A DNA stretch of 44,565 bases from Gammaproteobacteria bacterium (lineage in GTDB: Bacteria; Pseudomonadota; Gammaproteobacteria; Chromatiales; Chromatiaceae), in contig JASBTJ010000070.1 in assembly GCA_030148485.1 (NCBI GenBank), forward strand, positions 1 through 44,565, written 5' to 3'. Numbering within the stretch: the first letter of the stretch is position 1; every line of letters starts with the position of its first letter. Of this stretch, positions 34,523 to 42,698 are shown in pieces. Below the pieces are notes generated by a model. It searched no databases. It saw only the letters and a list, made by a program, of their open reading frames with translations, and was not told the origin of the DNA. Position numbers and translations under genes: made by a program.

Positions 34523-35245
34523 ATGGCAATCGCACTGGAAGATATTGTCCCGTTCGGGCGCTCGGCTGACGAATATGCCCGGATGTTCGCGCTGTCCGCC
34601 GCCGATCTGGACAGCGGTATCGTGGGCATCGGCGACGGCCCGGCAAGTTTCAATGCCGAGATGTCCGCCCTGGAAAAGGCCGTGATCTCGGTCGATCCGC
34701 TGTATTGCTTTTCGGCGGAGGATATCGAAACGAGATTCCATGCGGTGGCGGACGACATCATCGCGCAGGTCAGGGCCACACCCGACGACTGGGTCTGGTC
34801 CTATCACCGTTCGCCGGAGCAACTGAAGGCGAACCGCCTACAGGCGCTGAATCGCTTCACTGCGGATTTTGCGGCAGGTAAGGCGCAAGGGCGTTACCGC
34901 ACCGGGGAATTACCGGATCTGGATTTTCCAATGGGGCGGTTTGCGCTGGCGCTTTGTTCGCACCTGCTGTTTCTGTATTCCGACCACCTGTCGTATGACT
35001 TCCATATCGCGTCGGTTCACGAGATGCTGCGCGTAGCGGACGAGGTCCGTATCTTTCCGCTGCTTACGCTGACCGGAGCGCCCTCACCCCATCTGCACCC
35101 GCTGCTCCACCACTTCGAGCGCGCGGGTTTCGAGGTTGCCTTGGCGTCGGTCGACTACGAACTGCAAAAAGGCGGCAACCAGATGCTGCGCGTCAGTCGA
35201 GCCGCTTCGGATACCCGGGCCACATCGTCATCACACCCGCTGTGA
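34523..35245 (+). CDS. SAM-dependent methyltransferase-like protein
   Basis: 240 residues. FGRSADEYARMFALSAADL, then GIVGIGDGPASFNAEMSAL with VISVDPLYCFSAEDIETRF, form a motif I-like glycine loop and acidic strand. LDFPMGRFALALCSHLLFLYSDHLS and EVRIFPLLTL follow, typical of a methyltransferase-related family found in proteobacteria and cyanobacteria. Its substrate is unknown. Often G-C-G-DGP replaces the classical GxGxG. It lies just after the IS3 remnant, with no strong ribosome binding site seen. Confidence 0.7.
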   Translation: MAIALEDIVPFGRSADEYARMFALSAADLDSGIVGIGDGPASFNAEMSALEKAVISVDPLYCFSAEDIETRFHAVADDIIAQVRATPDDWVWSYHRSPEQLKANRLQALNRFTADFAAGKAQGRYRTGELPDLDFPMGRFALALCSHLLFLYSDHLSYDFHIASVHEMLRVADEVRIFPLLTLTGAPSPHLHPLLHHFERAGFEVALASVDYELQKGGNQMLRVSRAASDTRATSSSHPL

Positions 35246-35509
35246 TCGGGCCTGTGCCCTGCCCCACGCGCCAACCGCACGCCTAACCGGACCGCGCTCT
35301 GTCCCGCAGCGGCTTTACCAACCCCGGCACACCCTGCCCATGGAGCGCGTCGGACACGCTATCGAGCTGGCTGTTTTTTGCGCCATGTCACTGCGTGAAC
35401 GACGCGCGCCGCGCAGGCTATCGGGCGGGAATGGAATGGCTTGCCAAGGATCAGGCCCGACGCCCACGGATACCACTTCACCTACGACCGACATTGCGAG
35501 GGATTGCCA

Positions 35510-35950
35510 ATGCCGTTTCAATCGGAACCCGGCGTGATTCGATGGAAGGTGTGTTTTTCCGCACCCATCGAACAGGTGTACGACACACTGGACAGCGATG
35601 CGGGCCGCGCCCGCTTCTGGGCGGAATCCGCCGTCGAGCGTGACGGCGCCATCGCGTTCGACATACTCAACTACCCGCCATATTCCGGCCGTATTCTTGG
35701 TCGCGTGCCGCCGCACCGTTTCGCCCTGGATTATTTCGGTACCCGGGTGGAATTCACGCTGACCAAAGACCGGGACGGCGGCACCGAACTGGCGCTGCTG
35801 GCCACCGAGGTGGACGACACCGTGCGGGCGGAGATGACCGCAGGCTGGGTGTCGGTCTTGATGGCCATGAAAGCTGCCGTGGATCACGGCGTGGATTTAC
35901 GCAACCACGACGCCCGTCGCAGTTGGCAACAGGGTTATGTGGACAACTGA
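35510..35950 (+). CDS. SRPBCC-domain protein (AHSA1-like)
   Basis: 146 residues from ATG 35510 (GAGGGATTGCCA before it). The START/AHSA1-type fold begins KVCFSAPIEQVYDTLDSDAGRARFWAE, continues with PHRFALDYFGTRVEFTLTKD and GGTELALLATEV, and ends with a C-terminal helix region (AGWVSVLMAMKAAVDHGVDLR). Such small proteins bind hydrophobic ligands; the ligand is unknown. It is 53 bases before the DUF6958 gene on the same strand and may be co-transcribed with it. Confidence 0.8.
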   Translation: MPFQSEPGVIRWKVCFSAPIEQVYDTLDSDAGRARFWAESAVERDGAIAFDILNYPPYSGRILGRVPPHRFALDYFGTRVEFTLTKDRDGGTELALLATEVDDTVRAEMTAGWVSVLMAMKAAVDHGVDLRNHDARRSWQQGYVDN

Positions 35951-36003
35951 TCATCAACAGGACGATCAAGCGGCTCAGTAGCGCCGCCTCAAGGAGATCC
36001 ACC

Positions 36004-36303
36004 ATGCACACCGACGACCGAGTGATCTGCAAAACGCCAACCATAGGACGACATCCGAAACGGATCGCCCGCTGGAAGTACCGGCTGGTACACGACGCCA
36101 TCCTGGCGGTGGTGCCGCAGGACGGTGACGGCGTACTGTTTGCCAATCTGGCGGACGCCGTCAGTCAGCGACTGGATCCGGAAGAGCGCACCCGACTCGG
36201 CTCGGTCGGCTGGTATACCACCCGTGTAAAACTGGACATGGAGGTCAAAGGCGAACTGCAACGGGTACCGGGCGCCAAGCCGCAGCGGCTGATACGACGA
36301 TGA
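36004..36303 (+). CDS. DUF6958-type protein (99 aa)
   Basis: 99 residues from ATG 36004, which has AAGGAGATCCACC directly upstream. The sequence IARWKYRLVHDAILAVVPQDGDGVLF, then LGSVGWYTTRVKLDMEVKGELQRVPGAKPQR, resembles a winged-helix-like small family I know as DUF6958. The name is from memory and not checked. It often stands near SRPBCC genes, as here. It has no membrane segment. Confidence 0.68.
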   Translation: MHTDDRVICKTPTIGRHPKRIARWKYRLVHDAILAVVPQDGDGVLFANLADAVSQRLDPEERTRLGSVGWYTTRVKLDMEVKGELQRVPGAKPQRLIRR

Positions 36304-36419
36304 CCGACCCCGCTGTCCGCGTGATGTCCTACGCGACAGGCCGCCCATAAATTTTACACGGAATAAGAATTGTGATCCTATAATCAAAAATTCCTGTTAA
36401 TAATCAATTACGTAAATTT

Positions 36420-36436
36420 ATGGCACATATATTGCT
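36420..36436 (+). promoter_or_regulatory. Consensus sigma-54 promoter of the PEP-CTERM gene
   Basis: TGGCAC-ATATA-TTGC matches the sigma-54 consensus exactly (GG and GC 10 bases apart). It lies in an A+T-rich 230-base gap, about 100 bases before the ATG. PEP-CTERM genes in other bacteria are known to depend on RpoN and the PrsK/PrsR two-component pair. Confidence 0.85.
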
Positions 36437-36451
36437 TTTACCCCTCTTGGA

Positions 36452-36467
36452 CATGCGGGAGCGCATG
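36452..36467 (+). other. Leader hairpin of the PEP-CTERM transcript
   Basis: CATGCG-GGAG-CGCATG is a perfect 6-base stem with a 4-base loop, extended by GG/CC. It starts about 5 bases after the expected transcription start of the sigma-54 promoter, so it would cap the 5' end of the message. Confidence 0.5.
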
Positions 36468-36535
36468 CCCGGCTTCGATGGATTTGGAGCCTAAGGATCA
36501 AACAACAATGGAAACGTAAAGAGGGATATATCAGG

Positions 36536-37060
36536 ATGAAGAAAATCATTTGCGCGCTGATTTTGATGGTCAGCGGCGTGGCGCAGGCGTCCATCATCAC
36601 CCATGGCAGCAGCGGGGGGACCTTTACGCAGAACAACGGACTTTCCTCAGCGAGCTTCGCTCACTTTGACCGTGCCGAATTCCTGTTCAGCAGTGAGTAC
36701 GTGGACACGATCACCATCGCCAATACCGGCAGCGGCTATGCCCATAATCACGGCTCGGCTGCGGTATCCACGGTCGATGTCTTCGACGGAACCGGCTGGG
36801 TGAACGTGTTTACCTCCAGCAGCTTGGTGGGCAATGTCCCCCTGTCCACGCTGTTTGCATCGCCGATCACCTTCTCCGGCATGATGATCTCCGGCCTCCG
36901 ACTGGATGCGAGCTCACCTGTCAGCCAGATGTATCACTTCGCCAACTCAGCCATGACCTATACCCTGACCGGCACCCGCGCCGTGCCGACGCCGGCCCCG
37001 CTGGCACTGTTGGGCCTGGGCATGCTGGTGGCCTTGGTGGTGCGCCGTAAAGCGGCCTGA
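36536..37060 (+). CDS. PEP-CTERM sorting-domain protein
   Basis: 174 residues. A signal peptide (1-19, ending AQA-S), a Ser/Thr/Gly-rich exported middle with repeated STxxxF and IANTGSG-type strands, and a C-terminal sorting signal: VPTPAPLALLGLGMLVALVVRRKAA, made of a VPxPAP motif, a membrane helix and a basic end. Exosortase (XrtA) cleaves such tails and links proteins to the extracellular matrix. The usual PEP is PAP here, which is common. No exosortase gene is in the window. It stands alone, between a sigma-54 promoter and a terminator. Confidence 0.87.
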   Translation: MKKIICALILMVSGVAQASIITHGSSGGTFTQNNGLSSASFAHFDRAEFLFSSEYVDTITIANTGSGYAHNHGSAAVSTVDVFDGTGWVNVFTSSSLVGNVPLSTLFASPITFSGMMISGLRLDASSPVSQMYHFANSAMTYTLTGTRAVPTPAPLALLGLGMLVALVVRRKAA

Positions 37061-37081
37061 ACCGCTACCCGTCCGACCAAA

Positions 37082-37107
37082 CCCCCGACCCTGGTCGGGG
37101 GTTTTTT
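37082..37107 (+). terminator. Rho-independent terminator after the PEP-CTERM gene
   Basis: CCCCCGACC...GGTCGGGGG forms a stem (7 pairs with a 6-base loop) followed by TTTTTT. The convergent TRAP permease gene ends just beyond. Confidence 0.92.
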
Positions 37108-37136
37108 ATGTCCGCTGCCCACGCCCCACTGTCCCG

Positions 37137-39680
37137 TCAAACGGCGCCACGGGAACGGCGCCGCTGCATGATCGCAACCGCCAACAGCAAGCCCAACGCC
37201 GGTAGGAAGACCCACTGCTTATCCGGCCGTTCGGTGGCCACCAGCACGCGCTCGATGCGCCAGTCCAGATCCAGTCCCGCCTGTTGCGCCTGACTGCCGA
37301 AGGCCACGCCATCCACCAGCCAGGCGTCGCCCGCCGAACGCAGCATCAGCCCGGCATCCTCCAGGCGCTGCATGCCCGGCCCCGCCGGCCCCAACGGCAG
37401 GGCGATGTCGCGGGTGACGTGTTCGCCGTCCAGGGTCTCACCGCTGGCCCTCAGGGTCAGACGGCCGTCTGCCGGGGCGCTGGCGGCTTGGGCCACCAGC
37501 CGGGCGGCGGGCAGCTCGGCGGTGGGTGGGTAGACCATGTCCCACCAGAATCCGGGACGGAATAAAGAAAAGGCCACCAGCAGCAGCAGCACGGTTTCCC
37601 ACCAGCGTGAACGGGTCAGCCAGAACCCCTGGGTGGCGGCCGCGAACACCAGCATGGCGACAACGGCGGACGCTACCGTCAGAGCCAGATGCCACCAGGA
37701 ATCGATCCCGATGAGCAGCAACTCGGTGTTGAAGATGAACATGAAGGGCAACACCGCGGTGCGGATGTCATAGGCAAACCCCTGAATACCGGTCTTGATG
37801 GGGTCCGCCTTGGCGATGGCCGCCGCGGCAAAGGCGGCCAACCCCACCGGGGGCGTATCGTCGGCCAGGATGCCGAAATAGAACACGAACAAATGCACCG
37901 CGATCAGCGGCACCACCAAGCCGTGGGCGGCGCCCAGTTCGACGATCACCGGCGCCATCAGGGTGGACACCACGATGTAGTTCGCGGTGGTGGGCAATCC
38001 CAGCCCGAGTACCAGGCTGATCACCGCGGTAAACAGCAGCATCAACATCAGGTTGCCGCCGGAAACGAAGCCCACGAATTCGGTCATCACCAGACCGATG
38101 CCAGTGAGGGTGACGGTACCGACCACGATGCCCGCCGCCGCCGTCGCCACACCGATGCCGATCATGTTGCGGGCGCCATGGATCAAGCCATCGCGCAGGT
38201 CCAACAACCCGGCGTGCCAGGCGTGATCCGACCCCACGGCACGGAACAGGCGGCGCAAGGCGCGGTGAGTGACGACGATGAACATCATGAAGGCGGTACC
38301 CCAGAATGCCGCCAGCCCGGGCGACAAGCGAACCACGGCCAGACACCAGATCAGCACCACTACCGGCAGCAAGAAGTACAGCCCGGACCGCAAGGTGGTG
38401 AACAAGGGCGGCAGGCCGGCTTCCAGGGGTGGCGCCTCCTCCGGGGACGGCACACCAGCGGACCAGGCCACCAGCCCGACATAGGTCAGCAGCCCCACGG
38501 CGCCCATCACCAGCGGGGCGTTTTCGCCAAAGGCCGCATCCATCCAGCCCAGCAGCAGATACACCAGACCGGCCAACACCGCCGCGGCCACGAAGCCGCC
38601 GAACACACCGGCCAGTCGAGCCAGCCGACTGCCCGGGCGGGGCACGCCCTGCATGCCCGCCTTCAACGCCTCCAGATGCACGATGTACAGCAAGGCGATG
38701 TACGAGATCAGCGCCGGCAACAAGGCATGCTTGATGACCTCGATGTACGAAATGCCGACGAATTCCACCATCAGGAAAGCGGCCGCCCCCATGATCGGCG
38801 GGGTCAGCTGGCCGTTGGTACTGGCGGCCACCTCCACCGCGCCGGCCTTGGTGGCGGGGAAACCGACCCGTTTCATCAACGGAATGGTGAAGGTACCCGT
38901 GGTCACCACGTTGGCTATGGACGAGCCGGAGATCACCCCGGACAACCCGGATGCCACCACCGCCGCCTTGGCCGGACCGCCGCGCATGTGACCGAGCAAG
39001 GCATAGGCCACGTTGATGAACCAGTGCCCCGCCCCGGCCCGCTCCAACAAGGCGCCGAACAGCACGAACAGGAAGACGAAGCCGGTGGACACGCCCAGGG
39101 CAACCCCGAACACCCCTTCGGTACCGAGCCATTGATGGCTGAGCAGCTTGCTCAGACTGGCCCCCTTGTGGGCGATGACGTCCGGCATCCAGGGGCCTGC
39201 CAGGGTATAGAACAGGAATACCGCGGCGACGATCATCAGCGGCGGCCCCAAGGTGCGACGGGTCGCCTCCAGCAACAGCAGCAGACCGGCACCGGCGACC
39301 ATCAGGTCGAGAGTGCTCGGCAGACCGGCGCGTTGGGCCAGTTGGTCGTAAAACAGGAACAGGTAGGCCGCGCTGAACGCGGCCGCGAGTGCCAGCACCC
39401 AGTCCTGTACGGGAATATGGGCACGCGGCGAACCCTTCAACGCCGGGAACGCCAGGTAACCGAGAAACACCGCGAAGGCCAAATGAATGGAGCGCGCCTG
39501 GGTGTCGTTGAACACCCCGAATTCCAGCGCGAAGGGCAGCGGTGAGGCATACCACAGCTGGAACAACGACCACGCCAGGCAAACGCCCGTGATCACCCGC
39601 CCCGCCAGCCCATGCGGGTGGCGACGACCGGTCTCTATCTCGGTGAAGTCGGGACTGCCTGCCGCGGCGGGTTCAGCCAT
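37137..39680 (-). CDS. TRAP-TAXI transporter fused permease (DctQM type, DUF3394 C-terminus)
   Basis: 847 residues, a fused small and large membrane subunit. The large-subunit signature is clear: ASGLSGVISGSSIANVVTTGTF, then VEVAASTNGQLTPPIMGAAAF and GLGLPTTANYIVVSTLMAPV. About 18 helices are visible. A C-terminal extension (from about 700) with a soluble part and final helix fits DUF3394. It works with the TAXI binding protein encoded 18 bases upstream in a sodium- or proton-driven uptake system. The substrate is unknown. ATG 39680 chosen. Confidence 0.93.
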   Translation of the reverse strand: MAEPAAAGSPDFTEIETGRRHPHGLAGRVITGVCLAWSLFQLWYASPLPFALEFGVFNDTQARSIHLAFAVFLGYLAFPALKGSPRAHIPVQDWVLALAAAFSAAYLFLFYDQLAQRAGLPSTLDLMVAGAGLLLLLEATRRTLGPPLMIVAAVFLFYTLAGPWMPDVIAHKGASLSKLLSHQWLGTEGVFGVALGVSTGFVFLFVLFGALLERAGAGHWFINVAYALLGHMRGGPAKAAVVASGLSGVISGSSIANVVTTGTFTIPLMKRVGFPATKAGAVEVAASTNGQLTPPIMGAAAFLMVEFVGISYIEVIKHALLPALISYIALLYIVHLEALKAGMQGVPRPGSRLARLAGVFGGFVAAAVLAGLVYLLLGWMDAAFGENAPLVMGAVGLLTYVGLVAWSAGVPSPEEAPPLEAGLPPLFTTLRSGLYFLLPVVVLIWCLAVVRLSPGLAAFWGTAFMMFIVVTHRALRRLFRAVGSDHAWHAGLLDLRDGLIHGARNMIGIGVATAAAGIVVGTVTLTGIGLVMTEFVGFVSGGNLMLMLLFTAVISLVLGLGLPTTANYIVVSTLMAPVIVELGAAHGLVVPLIAVHLFVFYFGILADDTPPVGLAAFAAAAIAKADPIKTGIQGFAYDIRTAVLPFMFIFNTELLLIGIDSWWHLALTVASAVVAMLVFAAATQGFWLTRSRWWETVLLLLVAFSLFRPGFWWDMVYPPTAELPAARLVAQAASAPADGRLTLRASGETLDGEHVTRDIALPLGPAGPGMQRLEDAGLMLRSAGDAWLVDGVAFGSQAQQAGLDLDWRIERVLVATERPDKQWVFLPALGLLLAVAIMQRRRSRGAV

Positions 39681-39698
39681 CGGCCGGGACTCGGCGCA

Positions 39699-40670
39699 TC
39701 ACAACAACCCCGCTTCACGATAGTAACGCTCGGCACCCGGGTGCAATGGTGCCGATAGCCCGTCCTTGATCATCTGTTCCGGTTGCAGGTGTGCAAAGGC
39801 CGGATGCAGACGGCGAAATCGATCCAGGTTTTCGAATACCGCCTTGACCACCTGGTAGACCACCTCATCCGGGACCTTTGCCGAACTGACGAAGGTTGCG
39901 CCCACGCCGAAGGTGGACACGTCCGCGTCGCTGCCGCGATACATCCCGGCGGGAATCACCGCCTGGCGGTAGTAGCTGTGGTCCACGACCAGCTTGTCGA
40001 TGGCCGGGCCGCTCACCGGCACCACCATGGCATCGCAACTGGTGGTGGCCTCTTTGATGGAACCGTTGGGGTGACCGACGGTGAAAACGATGGCGTCGAC
40101 CTTGTTGTCGCACAAGGCGCGGGCCTGTTCGGCGGATTTCAGCTCGGAGGTCAGGGCAAAGTCGTCACGGGTCCAACCGAGCGCCTTCATCACCACCTCC
40201 ATGGTGCCGCGCTGACCGGAACCGGGGTTGCCGATGTTGACCCGTTTGCCTTTCAGGTCGGTAAAGGTATCAACGCCGGCATCCTTGCGTGCCACCACGG
40301 TGAACGGCTCGGCATGCACGGCGAACACGGCGCGCAGATCCGGGTCCGGGCCGCGCGCGGCGAAGGCGCCGGTACCGTGGTAGGCGTGATATTGCCAATC
40401 GGACTGGGCGACGCCCATGTCGAGTTCGCCCTCATGCAAGGCGTTCAGGTTATAGACGGACCCGCCGGTGCTTTCCACCGAGCAGCGGATACCGGGGTGT
40501 TTGCGGCCGCGATTGACCAGCTGACAGATCGCGCCGCCCACCGGGTAGTAGACCCCGGTCACGCCACCGGTGCCGATGGTGATGAAACGCCGCTCTGCGC
40601 CGTGGCCGGCCAGGGGCAAGGTCAGGATAATGGTCGCCAGCAGGGGCGCGAACAGACGTCGCATCCGCAT
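39699..40670 (-). CDS. TAXI-family TRAP transporter solute-binding protein
   Basis: 323 residues with a signal peptide (about 1-24, ending GHG-A). ITIGTGGVTGVYYPVGGAICQLVN is the TAXI signature, followed by GELDMGVAQSDWQYHAYHGTG and VNIGNPGSGQRGTMEVVM. It binds the substrate in the periplasm and delivers it to the fused permease. The ribosome binding site GGAGG sits in a perfect GGAGGCCTCC palindrome that touches the ATG. The ligand is unknown, though TAXI proteins often bind glutamate or other carboxylates. Confidence 0.93.
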   Translation of the reverse strand: MRMRRLFAPLLATIILTLPLAGHGAERRFITIGTGGVTGVYYPVGGAICQLVNRGRKHPGIRCSVESTGGSVYNLNALHEGELDMGVAQSDWQYHAYHGTGAFAARGPDPDLRAVFAVHAEPFTVVARKDAGVDTFTDLKGKRVNIGNPGSGQRGTMEVVMKALGWTRDDFALTSELKSAEQARALCDNKVDAIVFTVGHPNGSIKEATTSCDAMVVPVSGPAIDKLVVDHSYYRQAVIPAGMYRGSDADVSTFGVGATFVSSAKVPDEVVYQVVKAVFENLDRFRRLHPAFAHLQPEQMIKDGLSAPLHPGAERYYREAGLL

Positions 40671-40715
40671 GGAGGCCTCCTCGGATTGTTTTAGGTTACA
40701 TGCCGCGACGGCAGG

Positions 40716-41378
40716 TCAGAACGATTCGAAAACCGTTTCCAGTCCCGGGTCGGTGTAGAGGCTATGCGGCGTCATGGTGCGCCGCCGCCATGGAATGGCG
40801 CCCAGATACCATACCCGCCAAAACCACAGTGTGCGGGCTGGCAACCGCGCCCGCAAGTCGGCCAGCGTGATTACCCGCCCCGGTCCGTGACCGAGGGCTT
40901 CGCGGAAGACCTCATGAATCAGCTTGGGCCCGAACAGTTGCCGCGAGTCGAAGTCGAAGCCCATGGCGTTGAAGCGACCGAGGCGGCGTTCCACCGCGCA
41001 GGTCAAACGGCTCGTCTGATCGGGGGACAACGGGGGCATCAGCCGCCGGATAGCGAAGCGATTGCCCCGGGTGCGGCGGACGAAGGTGCGCAGATCCACT
41101 CGACGAACCAGTGGCATGCCGCCCTCATACACCAGCCAGTTGCCCGTGTCGTCCCTGAGGCAAAGCCCCACCTGAGAGGCCCAGCTGTGGGTAGCGCGGC
41201 CGATCTGGCGATAAAAGCGCCCGCGCCGATCGATGAAAATCAAATCCCCCGGCTGCAGCACCTGGGTCGCCCGGCGCAGCACCTTTTCCAGCGAACCGCC
41301 CTTCAACAACAGGGTGCGCGCGGTCGGTGCATTACCACTGGCAGCGCCTGGGATATCCATATCGATCATTGCGTCCAT
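40716..41378 (-). CDS. YebB-family (YiiX/NlpC-P60-like) protein lacking catalytic residues
   Basis: 220 residues. It aligns along its length with E. coli YebB as I recall it: PGDLIFI, ATHSWASQVGL, RFAIRRL, GFDFDSRQLF, LWFWRVWYLGAIPW and TPHSLYTDPGL. Active members have SNHVG and RQFCSKFV. Here the His is Gln69 (ASQVG), and the Cys is absent (RQLFGPKLI); Glu85 is kept. So the protein is probably not a peptidase or amidase and may be a binding protein. Its start overlaps the tesA 3' end by 13 bases, so the two are coupled. Confidence 0.78.
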   Translation of the reverse strand: MDAMIDMDIPGAASGNAPTARTLLLKGGSLEKVLRRATQVLQPGDLIFIDRRGRFYRQIGRATHSWASQVGLCLRDDTGNWLVYEGGMPLVRRVDLRTFVRRTRGNRFAIRRLMPPLSPDQTSRLTCAVERRLGRFNAMGFDFDSRQLFGPKLIHEVFREALGHGPGRVITLADLRARLPARTLWFWRVWYLGAIPWRRRTMTPHSLYTDPGLETVFESF

Positions 41379-42037
41379 GTCTGCCCCGACAATTGGGTGG
41401 TGGCGGTGGCATTGAGCAGCGGCTCCAGCGTGGGCCAGACATTGTTCAACAGTGTCGGCTGCGATGCCGCAGCGGGATGGATGCCGTCCGCCAACATGCC
41501 GTCCCGGGTTTCCGCGACCCCCACCAGAAAAAACGGCACCAGGGCCACCCCGGTGGCGTCGCTCACCTGAGCATAGACCTGCGCGAAGCGCAGACCATAG
41601 TCGGCGCCGTAATTTGCGGGAAGTCTGACACCCAACAGGAGAACCTGCGCCTTTGCGGACCGGCTCAATTCGACCATCCGCTGCAGGTTTTTGCGGATCT
41701 GCTCAGGGGCGAAGCCGCGCAATCCGTCGTTCCCCCCCAACTCCAGGATGACGATGGCCGGCTTGTGTGCCGCCAAGGCTGCCGGCAACCGCGCCAAGCC
41801 GCCGCCGGTGGTATCGCCGGTCACGCTGGCATTGACCACCCGGTGGGGAAATCCGGCCTGAGCCAGTCGTTGTCGCAGCAGGGCCACCCATCCGGCGTCG
41901 CGCGGGATACCATAAGCCGAACTGAGGCTGTCACCCACCACCAGGACACGTGGCGTCACCGCGGCGGTATCCGCCTGCGCCGTCGTCGCACCGATCAACA
42001 GGAACGTCATGCAGCGCAGCAACCATCCGACCGTCAT
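41366..42037 (-). CDS. tesA: Arylesterase / thioesterase I, TesA type (GDSL hydrolase)
   Basis: 223 residues with a signal peptide (about 1-22). SGNH blocks: VLVVGDSLSSAYGI (catalytic Ser), GDTTGGG, ILELGGNDGLRG (block III) and DGIHP (catalytic Asp and His). It is periplasmic and hydrolyses esters or acyl-CoA-like substrates. ATG 42037 has GGGAGGTTTGG directly before it. It is divergent from ybbA, and the two coding regions overlap at their 5' ends. This tesA/ybbA/ybbP order is also seen in E. coli. Confidence 0.92.
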   Translation of the reverse strand: MTVGWLLRCMTFLLIGATTAQADTAAVTPRVLVVGDSLSSAYGIPRDAGWVALLRQRLAQAGFPHRVVNASVTGDTTGGGLARLPAALAAHKPAIVILELGGNDGLRGFAPEQIRKNLQRMVELSRSAKAQVLLLGVRLPANYGADYGLRFAQVYAQVSDATGVALVPFFLVGVAETRDGMLADGIHPAAASQPTLLNNVWPTLEPLLNATATTQLSGQTWTQ

Positions 42038-42698
42038 CCAAACCTCCCTTTTGACCAAGACCATACACGCTGCGCAGGGAGATATCCCGATCCTGCGCGG
42101 TGTCGACCTCAGCGTGGCCCCCGGCGAGGCGGTCTCGGTGATCGGCGCCTCGGGCTCGGGCAAATCCACCTTGCTCGGCCTGCTGGCCGGTCTTGACCGC
42201 GCCGACGGGGGGAAAGTTTCCCTGCTGGGGACGGATCTGGCTGGGCTGAACGAGGACCGCCGCGCCCGTTTGCGCGCCGGGCGCGTGGGCTTTGTGTTCC
42301 AGTCGTTCCAGTTGCTGCCGGGGTTGCGGGCGCTGGACAACGTGGCGCTGCCGCTGGAACTGGGCGGCGCACGCGACGCCCAACCGCGCGCCCAGGCCTT
42401 ACTGGCCCAGGTCGGCCTGGCAGAGCGGGCGGACCATTTTCCGGATCAGCTGTCCGGCGGCGAGCAACAACGCGTGGCCATCGCTCGCGCCTTCGCCACC
42501 CAGCCGGACCTGCTGTTCGCCGATGAACCCACCGGCAACCTGGACGCCGAAACCGGCGCGCACATCATCGACCTGCTGTTCCGGCTACGCGCCGATCATG
42601 GCACTGCCCTGGTGCTGGTCACCCACGATCCGGACCTGGCATCCCGTTGCGACCGGCGTTACCGCTTGAGCGGCGGGCATCTGGAGTCCGTCGCATGA
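42009..42698 (+). CDS. ybbA: ABC transporter ATP-binding protein (YbbA, LolD-like)
   Basis: 229 residues. Walker [10 protein letters not shown] (about 46-54), Q-loop [12 protein letters not shown], signature [14 protein letters not shown], Walker [13 protein letters not shown] and switch [11 protein letters not shown]. It belongs to the MacB/LolD-type ATPases and pairs with the YbbP-like permease. The ATG at 42009 is preceded by AGGA and lies inside the tesA coding region; no better start exists before the conserved LLTKTIHA. Its stop overlaps the ybbP start. Confidence 0.92.
   Translation: MQRSNHPTVIQTSLLTKTIHAAQGDIPILRGVDLSVAPGEAVSVIGASGSGKSTLLGLLAGLDRADGGKVSLLGTDLAGLNEDRRARLRAGRVGFVFQSFQLLPGLRALDNVALPLELGGARDAQPRAQALLAQVGLAERADHFPDQLSGGEQQRVAIARAFATQPDLLFADEPTGNLDAETGAHIIDLLFRLRADHGTALVLVTHDPDLASRCDRRYRLSGGHLESVA

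Noticed and set aside
35246-35509. A gene between the methyltransferase-like and SRPBCC genes (for example the frame with RRAGYRAGMEWLAKDQ)
   Set aside because: It overlaps the SRPBCC gene in another frame, lacks a ribosome binding site and has no recognised similarity.
37689-39545. Long plus-strand frame of about 618 codons, and a similar one at 37768-39582 on the minus strand
   Set aside because: Both lie over the TRAP permease gene, are rich in H, Q, R and G, lack domains and are GC-rich shadow frames.
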